DNA of 64,000 nt from Mucilaginibacter myungsuensis (GTDB taxonomy: Bacteria; Bacteroidota; Bacteroidia; Sphingobacteriales; Sphingobacteriaceae): NCBI RefSeq assembly GCF_015222005.1, contig NZ_JADFFL010000002.1:310001-374000 (forward strand), in the 5' to 3' direction. This document shows, one piece after another, positions 1 through 7,967 of the stretch (positions are counted from its first letter, which is position 1; each line of letters starts with the position of its first letter). A program made the translations under genes and the position numbers. The notes under the pieces are model-generated. The model searched no databases and was not told where the DNA came from. It saw nothing but the letters and a program-made list of their open reading frames with translations.

Positions 1-47
1 GGAGCGTTAAGAAATATGTGAAAAACTCCGATCTGTCGTATCAGTAA
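1..47 (+). CDS. possible 3' end of an upstream gene (partial)
   Basis: One frame entering from the left edge stays open for 14 codons (ending K-N-S-D-L-S-Y-Q) and stops with TAA at 45-47. It could be the last residues of a gene outside the window, but 14 codons is too short to be sure and no family can be named. The DUF2911 gene begins about 60 bp later, which is enough room for its own promoter. Confidence 0.3.
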   Translation, partial: SVKKYVKNSDLSYQ

Positions 48-108
48 AATCTTAAAAGATCAGCGGTCCAGATCTCGTACTTTAGCACCAAACTAAAACC
101 AAACAAGC

Positions 109-951
109 ATGAAAAAACAATTAATAGGTTTAGTGGCCATGGCGCTTAGCGTGTGTGCTATGGAAACCAAAGCACAGATCGTTCCGCCGCCAAGTTCGGC
201 GCAGACAATTTCTCAAGGGTTCGGCTTAGGAAAGATCACCCTGACCTACGCCAGACCAAATGTAAAGGGCCGCAAAATATTCGGCGGATTAGAGCCTTAT
301 GGTACTGTATGGCGCACAGGCGCTAACAACGCTACCTCGTTAAAATTCAGCGATGAGGTGATCATCAACAACACTAAAGTCCCGGCCGGTGAGTACGGTC
401 TGTTCAGTATCCCGGGCGAAACCGAATGGACCATCATATTAAGTAAAAAACCGCAACAATGGGGCGCTTACACCTACAGCGATAAAGACGACTTGATGCG
501 CTTTAAGGTGAAGAACGAAAAGCTAAAAGACCTGACCGAAACGATGTATTTAGACTTTATCAACGTTACCCCTACCACTTGCGATCTGCAAATGAAATGG
601 GAACGCTCGAGCTTCGTTTTCCACATCGTTACAGACATCGATGCAAAAGTTGTGGCAAGGATAGACTCAGCCATGGCGACCGCGAAGAAACCTTTGTACG
701 ACGCCATTATCTACTACTACAATAATAACAAGGATATGGACAAGGCCTTAGTATGGGCCAACGAGTTAGAAAAAACTCCCGGCATGCCGGCCTGGGCTTC
801 TAAAATGTGGAAAGCCCGTGTGCAACTAAAGAAAGGTGACAAAGCTGGTGCCATAGCTACTGCCACTGCCGGTATAGAAGCCGCTAAGAAAGATAAGAAT
901 GATGAGTATGTGCGCCTGAACAGCGAGATCATTGCTCAGGCGAAGAAGTAA
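109..951 (+). CDS. DUF2911 domain secreted protein
   Basis: Predicted 280-residue exported protein. Residues 1-22 form a signal peptide ending in the Bacteroidota-typical A-Q cleavage context (TKAQ). Residues about 30-170 match the DUF2911 pattern: a TLTYARPNVKGRKIFGG stretch followed by WRTGANNATSLKFSD and a later PAGEYGLFSIP. The last ~100 residues are helical and alanine/lysine-rich and read like one or two TPR-type repeats. DUF2911 proteins are common in Bacteroidota and have no established biochemical role. A TACTTTAG sequence 24 bp before the start resembles a -7 box with one mismatch. A bidirectional terminator follows at about 1300. Family assignment is fairly secure; function is unknown. 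Confidence 0.9.
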   Translation: MKKQLIGLVAMALSVCAMETKAQIVPPPSSAQTISQGFGLGKITLTYARPNVKGRKIFGGLEPYGTVWRTGANNATSLKFSDEVIINNTKVPAGEYGLFSIPGETEWTIILSKKPQQWGAYTYSDKDDLMRFKVKNEKLKDLTETMYLDFINVTPTTCDLQMKWERSSFVFHIVTDIDAKVVARIDSAMATAKKPLYDAIIYYYNNNKDMDKALVWANELEKTPGMPAWASKMWKARVQLKKGDKAGAIATATAGIEAAKKDKNDEYVRLNSEIIAQAKK

Positions 952-966
952 GACAGTTTCGCTCAA

Positions 967-1062
967 CGTCATTGCGAGGAACGAAGCGATCTCTACACGC
1001 TAAGGTCGGATAAACAAGTCCGCTCTGCAAACGCAGAGATTGCTTCGTTCCTACCCATGACG
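967..1062. repeat. REP-like inverted repeat (GAGGAACGAAG family)
   Basis: Arms begin CGTCATTGCGAGGAACGAAG on the left and end CTTCGTTCCTACCCATGACG on the right, giving an imperfect palindrome of about 28 bp per arm around a ~40-bp centre. The core GAGGAACGAAG recurs in the palindrome at 48343-48440. This is typical of dispersed REP elements of Bacteroidota. No coding content is credible here. Confidence 0.75.
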
Positions 1063-1087
1063 TGTTGGTCGAAGATGCTTTAAAGTC

Positions 1088-1210
1088 GCGCTTCCCCGCT
1101 TGATCGGGGTCAGGGGTGTGTCCTTGACTTGCAAGGTCTGCGAAAGGACACACCCCTATCAAGGGTTCTGCTTGATGCTCGTCCTGTGCTTCCCCGCTCA
1201 AGCGGGGAGA
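1088..1210. repeat. nested palindromic repeat with 14-bp perfect stem
   Basis: The core stem AGGGGTGTGTCCTT (1112-1125) pairs perfectly with 1144-1157. On both sides lies a CTTCCCCGCT-type sequence followed by a short GGGG complement (1091-1109 and 1191-1209), so two small hairpins flank the large one. It fills most of the remaining gap between the DUF2911 gene and the symporter gene. The organisation is REP-like. An ORF on the minus strand crossing it is a by-product of the repeat. Confidence 0.65.
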
Positions 1211-1299
1211 CTTGGGCTTGTCATCTCACCTTCAAGTTCCAACTGATCTAAGAACTTGCATTGACGTATTTAGTAATTAACGATTTCTAAAAAAAATTC

Positions 1300-1319
1300 G
1301 GGGGGCTTCGCCCCTTTTT
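1300..1319. terminator. rho-independent terminator, probably bidirectional
   Basis: GGGGC (1302-1306), a TTC loop and GCCCC (1310-1314) are followed by five T on the plus strand. An A-rich run before the stem gives a T-tract on the other strand. It can serve the DUF2911 gene and, across strands, the symporter gene ending at 1398. Confidence 0.7.
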
Positions 1320-1397
1320 CATTTGTTCAGGTTGCGCCGAAAATTAGCACCACCAACCCCAATCAGCGGCAGCGTAATCATTCTCCTCAGCGGTCTA

Positions 1398-3077
1398 TCA
1401 GCGGTTCAGACGAGAGACAAAGAAGCTAAAAATAATCACCGCAAAACACCCGATCGGATTCAACCATAAATAAGCCACACTATCTGTAAAACCCAATAGG
1501 CAAACCAAAGTCTCAGATAATAAAGCACCGACGAACACTGCCGTCCCTCCGATCTTTTTGAAATAGAAGGCTACTACGAACACGCCCAGGATGGTGCCGT
1601 AGATGAATGATCCTAATTGATTGACCGCTTCTAAAAGGTTACCCATCTTACCGGCAAATAAAGCCATGCCGATGCAAACTATCCCCCAAAAAAAGGTAGC
1701 CAAGCGAGATGCGAAAACGGTTTTTTTATCAGATGCTTCAGGATCGATAATGCGTTTATAAATATCGACGACCGTCGTCGACGCTAAAGAATTTAATGCG
1801 CTTGCCGTCGAACCCATCGAAGCGAGGAATACAATGGCGATCAAAAGCCCAATTAAGCCCGTAGGGAGATTTTGTGTAACGAAGCCAAGGAAGACGTAGT
1901 TGGTGTCGTCGGTGTTGGCTGAGGCGCTATTTTGCTTCATTAAGACGGTACCGCTTTTGCGAATAGCCAAGCTTTGGCTATCGATGACGGCAAGCTGTTG
2001 TTTGGCCACACCGATCTGCTGCTGATCCCCGGTTTTAATGGTCTTCAGCAGGTCCTCGCTTTTTTGATATTTAAGCTGACCGATGGCTTTGTAATCGCGC
2101 TCTAATTTTTGATACTCGGCAGCGTAAGGGCTCTGTTTGATCTTATCTACCTCGTAACGGTTAAAGAACATGGGCGAGGTATTGAACTGATAGAACGCGA
2201 ACACCAGTATCCCGATCAGCAGGATCAGGAATTGCATCGGTATCTTGATCAAACCGTTCATGATCAGACCCAGCCTACTTTGTGCTACCGAACTCCCTGC
2301 CAAATAGCGCCCTACCTGACTTTGATCTGTACCAAAATAAGATAGCTGCAAAAAGAACCCACCGATCAACCCGCTCCAGACGGTGTAACGATTGTTCCAG
2401 TCAAACTTCCAGTCGATCACATTCATCTTGCCCATTTTGCCTGCCAATTGCAGCGAGTCTATAAAGCCGACCTCTTTGGGCAGCAGTTTCACCACCATCA
2501 CCCCGGCAAAGAACATCCCTAAAAAGATAATGCTCATCTGCATTACCTGAGTATAGGATACCGCTTTTGTACCGCCGTACACAGTATAGAACGTAACCAG
2601 CAGACCGATGAACAGCGTGGTATGCACCACATTGATATTCAAGATAGTTGACAGGATGATAGAGGGCGCGTAAATAGTGATCCCGGTAGATAGTCCCCGT
2701 TGGATGAGGAACAGGCCGGAGGTGAGGGTGCGGGTCTTCAGGTCAAAACGTTGCTCTAAAAATTGATAAGCGGTATAAACCTTAAGCTTATGAAAGATGG
2801 GGATGAACGTGATGCACAGCACGATCATGGCCAGCGGCAACCCGAAGTAGAATTGCACAAAGCGCATCCCATCATTATAGGCCTGCCCGGGTGCAGAGAG
2901 AAAAGTAATGGCGCTGGCTTGCGTGGCAATGACAGATAACCCGACATGGTACCACTTCAGCGAACGGTTGCCGACCAGGAACTGATCAGCATTTTGCTGA
3001 CGGCCGCTCTTCCACACACCGTACCCGACGATGGAGAGCAGGGTAACGATAAGAACGATCCAGTCGGTTATGCTCAT
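1398..3077 (-). CDS. sodium:solute symporter (SSS family)
   Basis: Predicted 559-residue inner-membrane carrier with 13 or more hydrophobic segments; the N-terminus (DWIVLIVTLLSIVGYGVW) starts in the membrane. The Q-A-S-A-I-T-F-L-S-A-P-G stretch at about 52-63 and the later TVYGGTKAVSYTQVMQ are hallmarks of the Na+-coupled SSS/SGLT family. Residues roughly 300-395 form a hydrophilic, lysine/glutamine-rich insertion between membrane helices. The substrate cannot be told from sequence. The start codon shares ATGA with the stop of a 47-residue membrane protein gene upstream, so the two are likely translationally coupled. Confidence 0.92.
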   Translation of the reverse strand: MSITDWIVLIVTLLSIVGYGVWKSGRQQNADQFLVGNRSLKWYHVGLSVIATQASAITFLSAPGQAYNDGMRFVQFYFGLPLAMIVLCITFIPIFHKLKVYTAYQFLEQRFDLKTRTLTSGLFLIQRGLSTGITIYAPSIILSTILNINVVHTTLFIGLLVTFYTVYGGTKAVSYTQVMQMSIIFLGMFFAGVMVVKLLPKEVGFIDSLQLAGKMGKMNVIDWKFDWNNRYTVWSGLIGGFFLQLSYFGTDQSQVGRYLAGSSVAQSRLGLIMNGLIKIPMQFLILLIGILVFAFYQFNTSPMFFNRYEVDKIKQSPYAAEYQKLERDYKAIGQLKYQKSEDLLKTIKTGDQQQIGVAKQQLAVIDSQSLAIRKSGTVLMKQNSASANTDDTNYVFLGFVTQNLPTGLIGLLIAIVFLASMGSTASALNSLASTTVVDIYKRIIDPEASDKKTVFASRLATFFWGIVCIGMALFAGKMGNLLEAVNQLGSFIYGTILGVFVVAFYFKKIGGTAVFVGALLSETLVCLLGFTDSVAYLWLNPIGCFAVIIFSFFVSRLNR

Positions 3078-3217
3078 TCAAGATAAATTGTAACGAGCCA
3101 AAATACTAAAATTAAAAAAACCAGCCATACAGCCACAAGGGTGTAAAACTGGTTCCAGTTACGTATAAATGATGGCAGCTCCGGATCAGGCGTCGGCACG
3201 GCCTTTAACCAATGCAT
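3074..3217 (-). CDS. 47-residue single-pass membrane protein
   Basis: A small reading frame begins ATG-CAT-TGG inside the last 32 bp of the preceding 63-residue gene and ends in the ATGA overlap with the symporter start. The product is a short soluble head (MHWLKAVPTPDPELPSF), then I-R-N-W-N-Q-F-Y, then about 22 hydrophobic residues (VAVWLVFLILVFWLVTIYL) ending in E. A GTG at 3199 is an alternative start giving 41 residues. The double overlap and the single clean transmembrane segment are strong signs of a real gene. I do not recognise a family; an accessory role for the symporter is inferred from position only. Confidence 0.75.
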   Translation of the reverse strand: MHWLKAVPTPDPELPSFIRNWNQFYTLVAVWLVFLILVFWLVTIYLE

Positions 3218-3377
3218 TGTAGAAGAACGCCGCGAACAGCAGACCGGTAACTACACCGCCAATAATAGCGTTGATACCCAGATCCAACAGTAGGCCTACA
3301 AAAAAGCCGGCACCGGCACCTACTAACAAATACAGGTTAAGTATATTTTCTTTCTTTTCGGGAGTATGGTGTGACAT
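3186..3377 (-). CDS. small two-helix membrane protein
   Basis: A 63-residue protein with a short polar N-terminus (MSHHTPEKKENI) and two hydrophobic helices (about 14-33 and 36-55) rich in glycine (GAGAGFF, GGVVTGLL), ending KGRADA. The glycine spacing suggests close helix packing. It is the first gene of the operon that continues into the 47-residue protein and the symporter, and a good promoter lies 20 bp upstream. No family is recognised. Confidence 0.75.
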   Translation of the reverse strand: MSHHTPEKKENILNLYLLVGAGAGFFVGLLLDLGINAIIGGVVTGLLFAAFFYNALVKGRADA

Positions 3378-3396
3378 AGTAATATTTTATGTGACG

Positions 3397-3428
3397 CAAA
3401 TGTAGCCGATAAATGTTTAATGTGCAAA
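3397..3428 (-). promoter_or_regulatory. Bacteroidota-type promoter for the symporter operon
   Basis: Read on the minus strand, TTTG (3428-3425), a 20-bp spacer and TACATTTG (3404-3397) match the -33 TTTG and -7 TAnnTTTG pattern exactly. The -7 box ends 20 bp before the ATG at 3377, giving a short leader. Confidence 0.65.
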
Positions 3429-3515
3429 GTTTTTGTCATCCTTGAGCTTAGCTAAGGATCGGGATGTTGGTGGGTGTTATCAATATCCGTGAAGGCATCG
3501 ATCTGCAACTCATCG

Positions 3516-3603
3516 GTTGCGCGTTTTGTAAAAAATTTCAAAACGCAAAAAAAGCATGTTTTTTTGATCAAAAACATGCTTTTAGCAGGGGTAAAACGAA
3601 CGG
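3516..3603 (-). repeat. 88-bp structured 3' element, copy A (contains terminator)
   Basis: Lies just downstream of the S8 peptidase gene and matches 34198-34285, downstream of the other S8 peptidase, at 79 of 88 positions by hand alignment. On the minus strand it contains a terminator hairpin (AAAGCATGTTTTT pairing with AAAAACATGCTTT, then seven T), a second hairpin GCGTTTTG/CAAAACGC and, just past the aligned part, a third GCAAC/GTTGC. See the findings for the compensatory substitution. Confidence 0.7.
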
Positions 3604-3616
3604 ATATTTGCAAGTC

Positions 3617-5203
3617 CTAATACGTTGCCGCCAGTTTCAAAGCTTCATAAGCGTTAACGATACCACCCGTTTGGCAGATATCACTGAACAATACTTTGCG
3701 TTTACCATCACCATTTTTAACGGTCACTTTATGGTCTACTTTTACTGCCGATTTCATTAGGATCTCCTTCACCTGAAGAGCGGTCAGTTTTGGGTAGTAA
3801 GAACGGATCAGCGCAGCCAGGCCCGACACTACCGGGGCCGACATGCTTGTGCCATCCTGCTCTTTATATTTTGAACCAGGCATGGTAGAGTTGATCTTTA
3901 CGCCCGGCGCATAAACATCCACCGTATTTTTGCCGTAGTTAGAAAATGGCGCGGCCAGCGTTTCATCATCGATATAGCCCGATGCGCCTATCTCTATCCA
4001 TGCGGCTGCTTCGCCACTTTTATCTTCATAAAATTTATTGGGGAAGCCCGGCTCTTTGTCGTTATCCTTTCCATCGTTGCCGGCCGAATGTACGATCAGT
4101 ACATCTTTGCTCATGGCAAATTTAACGGCATCATCTACAGCGGTTTTGTTGCTGGAGTAGCCTTTACCAAAACTCATGTTGATCACTTTGGCACCGTTGG
4201 CCGCCGCGTACCTGATAGCATTAGCTACGTCCTTATCGCGCTCATCGCCATTAGGGACGGTACGTACCGACATAATAGCCACATCGTCGGCCACGCCTTT
4301 AATGCCCAGATCGTTGTCCCGTACAGCGGCAATAATACCCGCCACGTGTGACCCATGGTCAGGTGCCGGACCTGCCGCGTCGCCTGTGCCATAATTGCGT
4401 TCGTTCACGTCGGCATAGTTATCGCCAACGGTATCGCGCGAGTCGAAATTGATATTGAAATGGTAGTCTAACTGCTCGCGGTAGTGCTTCATCGCGCCGT
4501 AGATCTCTTCTTCCATAAAGTTATTGAAGTCGCCGGTACCCCAATTCTCTAAGGCTATCTTTTGCAATTGAGTTTCCGCCGGGTCTTCGGGACTATAATC
4601 TGCAAATTGCTTTTTGCTTGGGTTGCGGGAGCCCATTTTGCTCACCATAGAGTTAAACTTTAAAGCTACGTTAAGCATATTGTTCGAGCTTTCTTTGGCC
4701 TTATCTATTTTGCCCTGCAACTCGGCCACCATTTTTTGATAGGCCTTATAAGCTTCCTTATCGGTTGGTGCGATGTTCTTGGGGTCTGCAAACTTGGCCT
4801 GGCCGAGGCGGATCTGGCGCACCAGTTCTAAATTATCATACTGGATACTGCCTTTGGCCGAGCCTAAAAAGCTCCAGCCGTGTACGTCGTCGGCGTAGCC
4901 GTTCTTATCATCGTCGGTGGTGTTGGCGGCTGTCTCTTTGGGGTTTACCCACATGATCTTTTTCAGGTCCTCGTGTTTGATGTCTACCCCGGCATCCAGT
5001 ACGGCCACAACTACCGGCACATGTTTTTTACCTTTCAGCAACTCGTTGTAGGCTTTTTCGGTACTGATGCCGAACTGCCCGTCAGCTTTCAGATCCAGGT
5101 TTTGCCAGTTAGGCAGCGGCGCTTTAATTTTTTGTGCCGACGAAAAAATAGGCGCGCAAATAGCTGCGCCCAAAAGCAATAGTTTAAAATGACGAGGAAT
5201 CAT
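3617..5203 (-). CDS. S8 family serine peptidase (subtilisin-like), secreted
   Basis: A 528-residue subtilisin-like protease with signal peptide 1-23 (cleavage after SSA). The catalytic triad is visible: Asp70 in VVVAVLDAGVD, His283 in DHGSHVAG and Ser453 in DGTSMSAP. Between Asp70 and His283 sits an insertion of about 200 residues, far longer than in classical subtilisins, with a calcium-loop-like DDDKNGYADDVHGW at its start and a mostly helical remainder. The protein lacks a recognisable propeptide. It is a paralogue of the gene at 32503-34146 with the same architecture. It is followed by a strong terminator in a conserved 3' element. Substrate and target are unknown. Confidence 0.93.
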   Translation of the reverse strand: MIPRHFKLLLLGAAICAPIFSSAQKIKAPLPNWQNLDLKADGQFGISTEKAYNELLKGKKHVPVVVAVLDAGVDIKHEDLKKIMWVNPKETAANTTDDDKNGYADDVHGWSFLGSAKGSIQYDNLELVRQIRLGQAKFADPKNIAPTDKEAYKAYQKMVAELQGKIDKAKESSNNMLNVALKFNSMVSKMGSRNPSKKQFADYSPEDPAETQLQKIALENWGTGDFNNFMEEEIYGAMKHYREQLDYHFNINFDSRDTVGDNYADVNERNYGTGDAAGPAPDHGSHVAGIIAAVRDNDLGIKGVADDVAIMSVRTVPNGDERDKDVANAIRYAAANGAKVINMSFGKGYSSNKTAVDDAVKFAMSKDVLIVHSAGNDGKDNDKEPGFPNKFYEDKSGEAAAWIEIGASGYIDDETLAAPFSNYGKNTVDVYAPGVKINSTMPGSKYKEQDGTSMSAPVVSGLAALIRSYYPKLTALQVKEILMKSAVKVDHKVTVKNGDGKRKVLFSDICQTGGIVNAYEALKLAATY

Positions 5204-5256
5204 TGTGTTAAGGTTTGTAGTTAATTATTGTTTATTGTGTTGAAGCAGCGGCCCGC

Positions 5257-7749
5257 TTACTTGGGCCGCGCCAGCAAATTAATAAATAATCTGTATGCGC
5301 CGGGCACACCGGCAGGCAACTCTCTAAAAAAATCTAAAGAAGTGTAAACGAAGCGCCCCTTACCATAGTCGGTGTATATCAGCGAGCCATTGTTGGCTTT
5401 CTCGCCCGGATCGTTCATCTCAAATGGGGTTTGATACTTAGGGTCGATGCTTGCGGCGAAATACAGGCCACGCTCTTGTACCCAATCTTTCATATCATCC
5501 TGGGTGATCTTGTTGGGGTAATTCAACAGCGGACTGTTAGGCAACACATAATTTACAGGTGCCGACTCGTCGGTTACCCGTTGATTCACTACTTTAAAAG
5601 GATACGGACCGATCTGGTTAGTGACCAAATTATTATAGGTATTATACTGTACCAGGTAAGTGCCGCCCGCATTTACATATTCCAGTAACTTGGGCTGCAT
5701 CACCACCATGCGGGGGTTAACATTGTAGGCGCGCACACCAGCAACAATAGCATCATAACTTGACAAGTTGCCGTGCAAAACTTCATCCTCGGTCAACATC
5801 ACCACATCAAAACCTACTTGCTTTAAAGCATCGGCCACCTGATCGCCGGCACCGTTAATGTAACCTATCTTTTTTCCTTTAACCAACAGGTCTATGTTCA
5901 CCAGTTTAGCTTCCGCGGGAGGGAAGAGGGTGATGTTGGGGATGTGATCATACTTAATGCGCATAAAACCCAGGGACGAAGTTTGCCCGTTGATCTCAGC
6001 CACGGCGGTCACCACATCATTTTTAGGCCGGCCATCCAATGGTGATACCTGGAATTCGGCTACCCATTCGTCACCTTTCTTTTTGCCGGTAAAATCTATC
6101 TTAGCCGGACTGATCTTCCAGCCTTGTACCGGTTTCAAACTCACGCTACCGTTGCCGTCCACAAAGGCTTTCAGGTTCACCTGTACAGTTTGCGGCTTAT
6201 TCATTTGCAGGGTATAGATATAATTTTTACCTGCGATATTGGCCGTGATCGGTGGGGTGATCTCTACCGGTTGGTAGATCTCGCCTTTGGCAGGATCGGT
6301 GAATTTGTAAACAAGTTTTCTGTCGACTTTTATTTTAAAAAGTCCTGTATCCATTCCAAATCCTAATGTAAAGATTACTTTAGGTGCGTCTGGATTTTCG
6401 GGGTTGCCAACGAGTGTATCATTTGGCAGAGTATACATTCCTATTCCATGTGGAGCAGCCAACCAATACGGTTGGGACAGATTTTTTGCATACGGAGTTG
6501 TGCCACGTGAACTCGATCGATTTTCCATTTGATTTGATTCTAACAGAAAACCGTGTGTCGATATGGTGCTCATTGTAGCATATCCTCCCGCATTAATATT
6601 GGATGACACCACCAGCGGATGCCTACCTATCATTTGTGCTTTAACTCTTATTGTGTCTCCAAGTGCGTACGTTGGAGCAAAGGAATATGCCTCGAACCAT
6701 AATCCTGAACAAGCTACTATCAGATCTTTTAATTCACCGTCTTTCTCATCTCGCCAATAAGCCTTCGATAATTTTTGTATCATGCCAAGTAATTTGAGTT
6801 CGTTCTTCACCGACCTTTCCGGATGCTCATCATCAAAGTTCTTTTTAATATCAGCGATCGCTGCTGATATCCCTTCGCTGCCTTTCACCCTGTTCCAGGT
6901 CACATCCACACCATCCATCAGGTCGGTCTTGGGAGCATCGCCTAAAATGGTCTTAAAATATTCAAAATACTGCCCGCGTTGACGGGCGGTACCAAAACCT
7001 TGTGAACGATGGTTGGAGCGGCTCTCGGCAGCTATCTCGCCAATATTCTTTCCTAAAAGTGGGTTGTAAACCCCAACATCTATTTTGAACTGATCTGGTG
7101 CGGTCAAGTTAGTGCCGCCAAAATTGAAGGTGTTCCACAGCAGGCGTTTGGCTTGCCATGGTTGTACATATTTTAACTGTTCGGGGAAACGTTTCGGGTC
7201 GGCTGCCGCGGCAAAGGCTTCTTGTGCTAAAATAGCGGATGAGGTGTGGTGGCCGTGGCCACCCTCCCCCGTCGTGGGGAAGCGGGTGATCATTATATCG
7301 GGACGGAACTTGCGGATCACCCAAACCACATCACCTAAAATCTTTTCGCGGTCCCAGATCTTCAGCGTCTCCTCGGGATTTTTGCTGAAGCCGAAATCGT
7401 TGGCGCGGGTAAAGAATTGCTCGGCGCCATCCACACGGCGGGCAGCTAATAGCTCTTGTGTGCGGATCAATCCTAATAGTTCGCTTTGCTCGTTACCGAT
7501 CAGGTTCTGCCCACCGTCGCCGCGGGTGAGCGAGAGGTAGCCGGTGCGGTAGTGTTTCTCCTGGGCTAAATAGGCTAACAGGTTGGTATTCTCGTCGTCG
7601 GGATGGGCGGCGATATAGAGTACGCTGCCCAAAACCTGCATTTTATTAAGGGCCTGTTTAATGGCGACGGTGTTGGCGGGTGGTGCCGTTTGCGCTATGG
7701 CACTTTTTACAAATAGCAGCGAAAACAGGGGTAAATATTTCAATATCAT
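5257..7749 (-). CDS. PIG-L family deacetylase with C-terminal amidotransferase-like domain
   Basis: An 830-residue secreted protein (signal peptide 1-20, SAIAQ). The N-terminal PIG-L/LmbE domain carries the zinc motif AHPDDE (His49, Asp51, Asp52) and the distal HGHHTS (165-170). Such enzymes remove N-acetyl groups from amino sugars or similar conjugates. The middle (about 350-600) is beta-rich and includes an Ig/NEW3-like stretch; the last ~200 residues (LVKGKKIGYINGAGDQVADAL onward) resemble a ThuA/GATase1-like fold without an obvious catalytic Cys. The coding DNA between about 6320 and 6790 is visibly AT-richer than the rest. Located 53 bp upstream of the S8 peptidase gene on the same strand. 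Confidence 0.88.
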   Translation of the reverse strand: MILKYLPLFSLLFVKSAIAQTAPPANTVAIKQALNKMQVLGSVLYIAAHPDDENTNLLAYLAQEKHYRTGYLSLTRGDGGQNLIGNEQSELLGLIRTQELLAARRVDGAEQFFTRANDFGFSKNPEETLKIWDREKILGDVVWVIRKFRPDIMITRFPTTGEGGHGHHTSSAILAQEAFAAAADPKRFPEQLKYVQPWQAKRLLWNTFNFGGTNLTAPDQFKIDVGVYNPLLGKNIGEIAAESRSNHRSQGFGTARQRGQYFEYFKTILGDAPKTDLMDGVDVTWNRVKGSEGISAAIADIKKNFDDEHPERSVKNELKLLGMIQKLSKAYWRDEKDGELKDLIVACSGLWFEAYSFAPTYALGDTIRVKAQMIGRHPLVVSSNINAGGYATMSTISTHGFLLESNQMENRSSSRGTTPYAKNLSQPYWLAAPHGIGMYTLPNDTLVGNPENPDAPKVIFTLGFGMDTGLFKIKVDRKLVYKFTDPAKGEIYQPVEITPPITANIAGKNYIYTLQMNKPQTVQVNLKAFVDGNGSVSLKPVQGWKISPAKIDFTGKKKGDEWVAEFQVSPLDGRPKNDVVTAVAEINGQTSSLGFMRIKYDHIPNITLFPPAEAKLVNIDLLVKGKKIGYINGAGDQVADALKQVGFDVVMLTEDEVLHGNLSSYDAIVAGVRAYNVNPRMVVMQPKLLEYVNAGGTYLVQYNTYNNLVTNQIGPYPFKVVNQRVTDESAPVNYVLPNSPLLNYPNKITQDDMKDWVQERGLYFAASIDPKYQTPFEMNDPGEKANNGSLIYTDYGKGRFVYTSLDFFRELPAGVPGAYRLFINLLARPK

Positions 7750-7844
7750 TTACGAGCGGATGGATACTGCCAAAATAATTAATAAAGTTTTAAATAATGG
7801 TCACGGCAGATCAATTAACGATGTGTGGTAACCGCCGCGCTGTT

Positions 7845-7943
7845 AATCGATTGATTGATATTTTTATCATTGATAATCAAATACTTAATTAACGTTTACA
7901 ATGTTATGACAGGTAGCAAAACACAATAATCAATCGTTTGATT
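7845..7943. promoter_or_regulatory. putative TetR operator sites
   Basis: AATCAATCGTTTGATT (7928-7943) is a spaced inverted repeat (AATCAA-N4-TTGATT) that touches the -7 box of the regulator gene. A similar AATCGATTGATT lies at 7845-7856, and an ATTGATAATCAAAT occurs between them. The spacing and symmetry fit autoregulation by the downstream TetR protein. This is inference from position. Confidence 0.45.
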
Positions 7944-7950
7944 AATTTTG
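7943..7950 (+). promoter_or_regulatory. -7 box (TAATTTTG) of the efflux operon
   Basis: Exact TAnnTTTG match 18 bp before the ATG at 7968. No clear TTG -33 element at normal spacing, consistent with a regulated promoter. It overlaps the palindrome at 7928-7943. Confidence 0.5.
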
Positions 7951-7967
7951 TGCCGTTAAAAATTATC

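Noticed and set aside
929-1201. 90-codon minus-strand frame over the first repeat cluster
   Set aside because: Made of palindromic repeat DNA, overlaps the DUF2911 stop and has no start context or domain.
3464-3760. 98-codon plus-strand frame with a GCAFCKKFQNAKKACFF segment, similar to one at 34098-34289
   Set aside because: The shared peptide comes from the 88-bp structured element read antisense, and the rest overlaps the S8 gene. The substitutions fit pairing in hairpins rather than codon constraint, though a short translated peptide is not fully excluded.
7112-7540. 142-codon plus-strand frame inside the PIG-L gene
   Set aside because: Lies opposite the catalytic PIG-L domain, whose motifs are intact; no family features.
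7938-7967. upstream start for the TetR gene
   Set aside because: It lies before and inside the -7 box and operator palindrome, so it would not be on the transcript.
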